A stretch of 6,188 bases of DNA from Oscillospiraceae bacterium (GTDB lineage: Bacteria; Bacillota; Clostridia; Oscillospirales; Ruminococcaceae). The translations under genes and the position numbers were made by a program. The notes under the pieces are model-generated. The model was not told the origin of the DNA, ran no database searches, and saw only the letters and a list, made by a program, of their open reading frames with translations. Where the stretch lies: NCBI GenBank assembly GCA_900762805.1, contig CAAFHY010000196.1, positions 1-6,188 of the forward strand, written 5' to 3'. Of this stretch, positions 5,283-6,188 are shown one piece after another. Each line of letters starts with the position of its first letter. Position 1 is the first letter of the stretch.

Positions 5283-5975
5283 TCAGGCCACCCCGCGCAG
5301 GGCGGCAGCCTTTACATAGGGCCTGACCCGTTCGAGCAGCCGATGCATTTCCTCGTCCGAACAGGCGGAAAAGCTGCCTGAAAGGATATTCCCCGAATCG
5401 ACAAATTTCTGCAGGAAGTAGCGCTCAGCCCCCTCGATGCTGCGGGCCGCCTCCTCGATATCGTCGGGCGTGTGCAGCTCGCGCACAACGGTGGTGCGGA
5501 ACTCATAGGCGACCGGCCCCTCCATCAGCAGCCGGATGCTGCGGCGCACGGCGTCGAGATCGACGCTCTCCAGGCCGGCCACAGCCGCGTAGCGCGCCGG
5601 CGACGACTTGATATCCATCGCCACATAGTCCACCGCGCCTGTGCGGAGAAGCGGCTCCAGACGATCGGGGTAGAAGCCGTTGGTGTCGAGCTTAACGAGG
5701 TAGCCCAGCTCCCTGACCCGCCGGATGAAATCGGGCAGATCGGGCTGCATGGTCGGCTCGCCGCCGGTGATGGCGACGCCGTCAAGAATGCCGCGGCGCT
5801 TTTCCAGAAAGGCGAACAGCTCGCCGTCGTCAAGCGGCTCCCCCCAGTCTCCGTTGACCAGCGCGGCATTGTGGCAGAAGGGGCACCGCAGGTTGCAGCC
5901 CGCCGTAAACACGGTACAGGCCGCCTTGCCGGGATAATCCAGAAGCGTCAGCTTCTGCAGCCCGTAGATCCGCAT
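5283..5975 (-). CDS. nrdG: Anaerobic ribonucleotide reductase activating protein (radical SAM)
   Basis: The 230-residue radical SAM enzyme cleaves S-adenosylmethionine with a [4Fe-4S] cluster to place the glycyl radical on NrdD. The cluster motif CxxxCxxC is CNLRCPFC (Cys27, Cys31, Cys34) after the family start MRIYGLQKLTLLDYPGK. AITGGEPTMQ (68-77) is the SAM-binding GGEP motif, and KLDTNG (95-100) is typical of the fold. This organisation fits the NrdG2 type (TIGR02495) of Clostridia, longer than the roughly 155-residue E. coli NrdG. The start at 5975 is preferred to an ATG six bases earlier because AGAGGGGG then has a spacing of seven bases rather than one. The gene is first after the NrdR-type operator and directly precedes its substrate nrdD. 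No extra ferredoxin-like cluster motif is seen. Confidence 0.94.
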   Translation of the reverse strand: MRIYGLQKLTLLDYPGKAACTVFTAGCNLRCPFCHNAALVNGDWGEPLDDGELFAFLEKRRGILDGVAITGGEPTMQPDLPDFIRRVRELGYLVKLDTNGFYPDRLEPLLRTGAVDYVAMDIKSSPARYAAVAGLESVDLDAVRRSIRLLMEGPVAYEFRTTVVRELHTPDDIEEAARSIEGAERYFLQKFVDSGNILSGSFSACSDEEMHRLLERVRPYVKAAALRGVA

Positions 5976-5982
5976 TGACATT

Positions 5983-5990
5983 CCCCCTCT
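5983..5990 (-). promoter_or_regulatory. Ribosome binding site deciding the nrdG start
   Basis: AGAGGGGG ends seven bases before the ATG at 5975 and only one base before the ATG at 5981. Spacing therefore favours the downstream start, which also matches the family N terminus. Confidence 0.7.
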
Positions 5991-6000
5991 CTCGAAAAAA

Positions 6001-6016
6001 ACACAACATCTTGTGT
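6001..6016. promoter_or_regulatory. NrdR box 1, over the transcription start
   Basis: ACACAACATCTTGTGT agrees with the NrdR consensus (ACACWATATATWGTGT) at 14 of 16 positions and is nearly a perfect palindrome. NrdR is the ATP-cone repressor that senses dATP/ATP and shuts down nrd operons. The box covers the predicted start site (about 6014), so bound repressor would block initiation. No nrdR gene is in the window. Confidence 0.82.
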
Positions 6017-6020
6017 TAAT

Positions 6021-6049
6021 ATTATAACGTCAGCACAGGATGTATGCAA
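6021..6049 (-). promoter_or_regulatory. Sigma-A promoter of nrdG-nrdD
   Basis: On the minus strand TTGCAT (6044-6049) and a perfect TATAAT (6021-6026) are separated by 17 bp. The predicted start is near 6014, giving a leader of about 38 nt. The promoter is flanked and overlapped by the two NrdR-type boxes, so repression by NrdR when dATP is plentiful is the likely main control. Confidence 0.82.
6033..6048. promoter_or_regulatory. Weak second NrdR box, over the -35 and spacer
   Basis: GCACAGGATGTATGCA matches only 8 of 16 consensus positions, mainly the CACA half and the central AT. Its spacing is what supports it: it begins 16 bp after box 1, so the centres are 32 bp apart, the three-turn spacing known for paired NrdR boxes. 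It covers most of the -35 hexamer. Confidence 0.45.
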
Positions 6050-6051
6050 TA

Positions 6052-6086
6052 GGCTTTTGAAATTTTATATGTAGAAATTTGAAGCC
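6052..6086. repeat. Imperfect AT-rich dyad upstream of the nrdG promoter
   Basis: GGCTT, three unpaired bases and AAATTT (6052-6065) face AAATTT, one unpaired base and AAGCC (6075-6086) across a nine-base loop. It lies about 40-70 bp upstream of the nrdG start site. On the plus strand it is followed after two bases by five T, so it might be a terminator for rightward reading, but no plus-strand gene precedes it. An activator site or UP-like element is equally possible. Bases 6087-6188 hold no gene or convincing site. Confidence 0.35.
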
Positions 6087-6188
6087 CGTTTTTGTGCAAT
6101 ATGCTGAAATTACATTTGGGGCTTGACAGAGCGGAAACAGAGGCATATCCCGCCTGGACAAGGGCCTGCCCTGCCTACAAGGGAAAAC

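Noticed and set aside
6001..6016. The ACACAA/TTGTGT palindrome as a Rex or FNR site
   Set aside because: Length, spacing and flanks fit the NrdR box much better, and its place before nrdG is the expected NrdR target.
6123..6151. Plus-strand TTGACA with TATCCC 17 bp on, as a rightward promoter
   Set aside because: The -10 matches only three of six bases and no rightward gene is visible before the window ends.

Overview
The window reads as a chromosomal stretch from a GC-rich anaerobic Firmicute, most likely class Clostridia (Oscillospiraceae/Ruminococcaceae-like). This is inferred from an NrdG/NrdD class III ribonucleotide reductase with an ATP-cone and a fused redoxin tail, a DUF3842 protein, AGGAGG-type ribosome binding sites and sigma-A-type promoters in AT-richer spacers. 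Species cannot be told from the sequence. All six genes lie on the minus strand. The long plus-strand open frames are GC-driven shadows.

Reading in the direction of transcription (right to left): 5976-6188 is a regulatory region with a good sigma-A promoter (TTGCAT, 17 bp, TATAAT). A strong NrdR box covers the start site, and a weaker second box lies exactly three helical turns upstream over the -35. It drives nrdG (radical SAM activase, 5283-5975) and then nrdD (anaerobic ribonucleoside-triphosphate reductase, 2821-5193). A 246-bp, hairpin-rich gap with a possible terminator follows, then a thioredoxin reductase-like gene (1669-2574). After a 198-bp gap with a probable terminator and a second clear promoter overlapping a perfect 16-bp palindrome comes a tight three-gene cluster: a cytidylate kinase-like P-loop protein (856-1470), thioredoxin (532-834) and DUF3842 (61-528). 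At the left edge a perfect consensus promoter (TTGACA, 17 bp, TATAAT) overlaps the DUF3842 stop and points out of the window. The last 11 bases look like the 5' end of a tRNA gene.

The genes fit one theme: deoxynucleotide synthesis without oxygen, and the thiol electron supply for it. NrdG makes the glycyl radical on NrdD. NrdD reduces ribonucleotides and must be re-reduced by a dithiol, which its own C-terminal CPNC redoxin domain, the neighbouring thioredoxin and the TrxB-like flavoenzyme could provide. The TrxB-like protein lacks the usual HRRxxFR NADPH-phosphate motif, so its electron donor is open. The roles of the kinase-like and DUF3842 proteins are unknown, but their close spacing with thioredoxin suggests co-expression.

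I found no mobile element, CRISPR array or clearly new biological system. The points most worth a second look are the NrdR-type operator architecture, the redoxin-fused NrdD beside an atypical TrxB, the related palindromes near two start regions, the structured nrdD-trxB gap and the promoter/tRNA start at the left edge.
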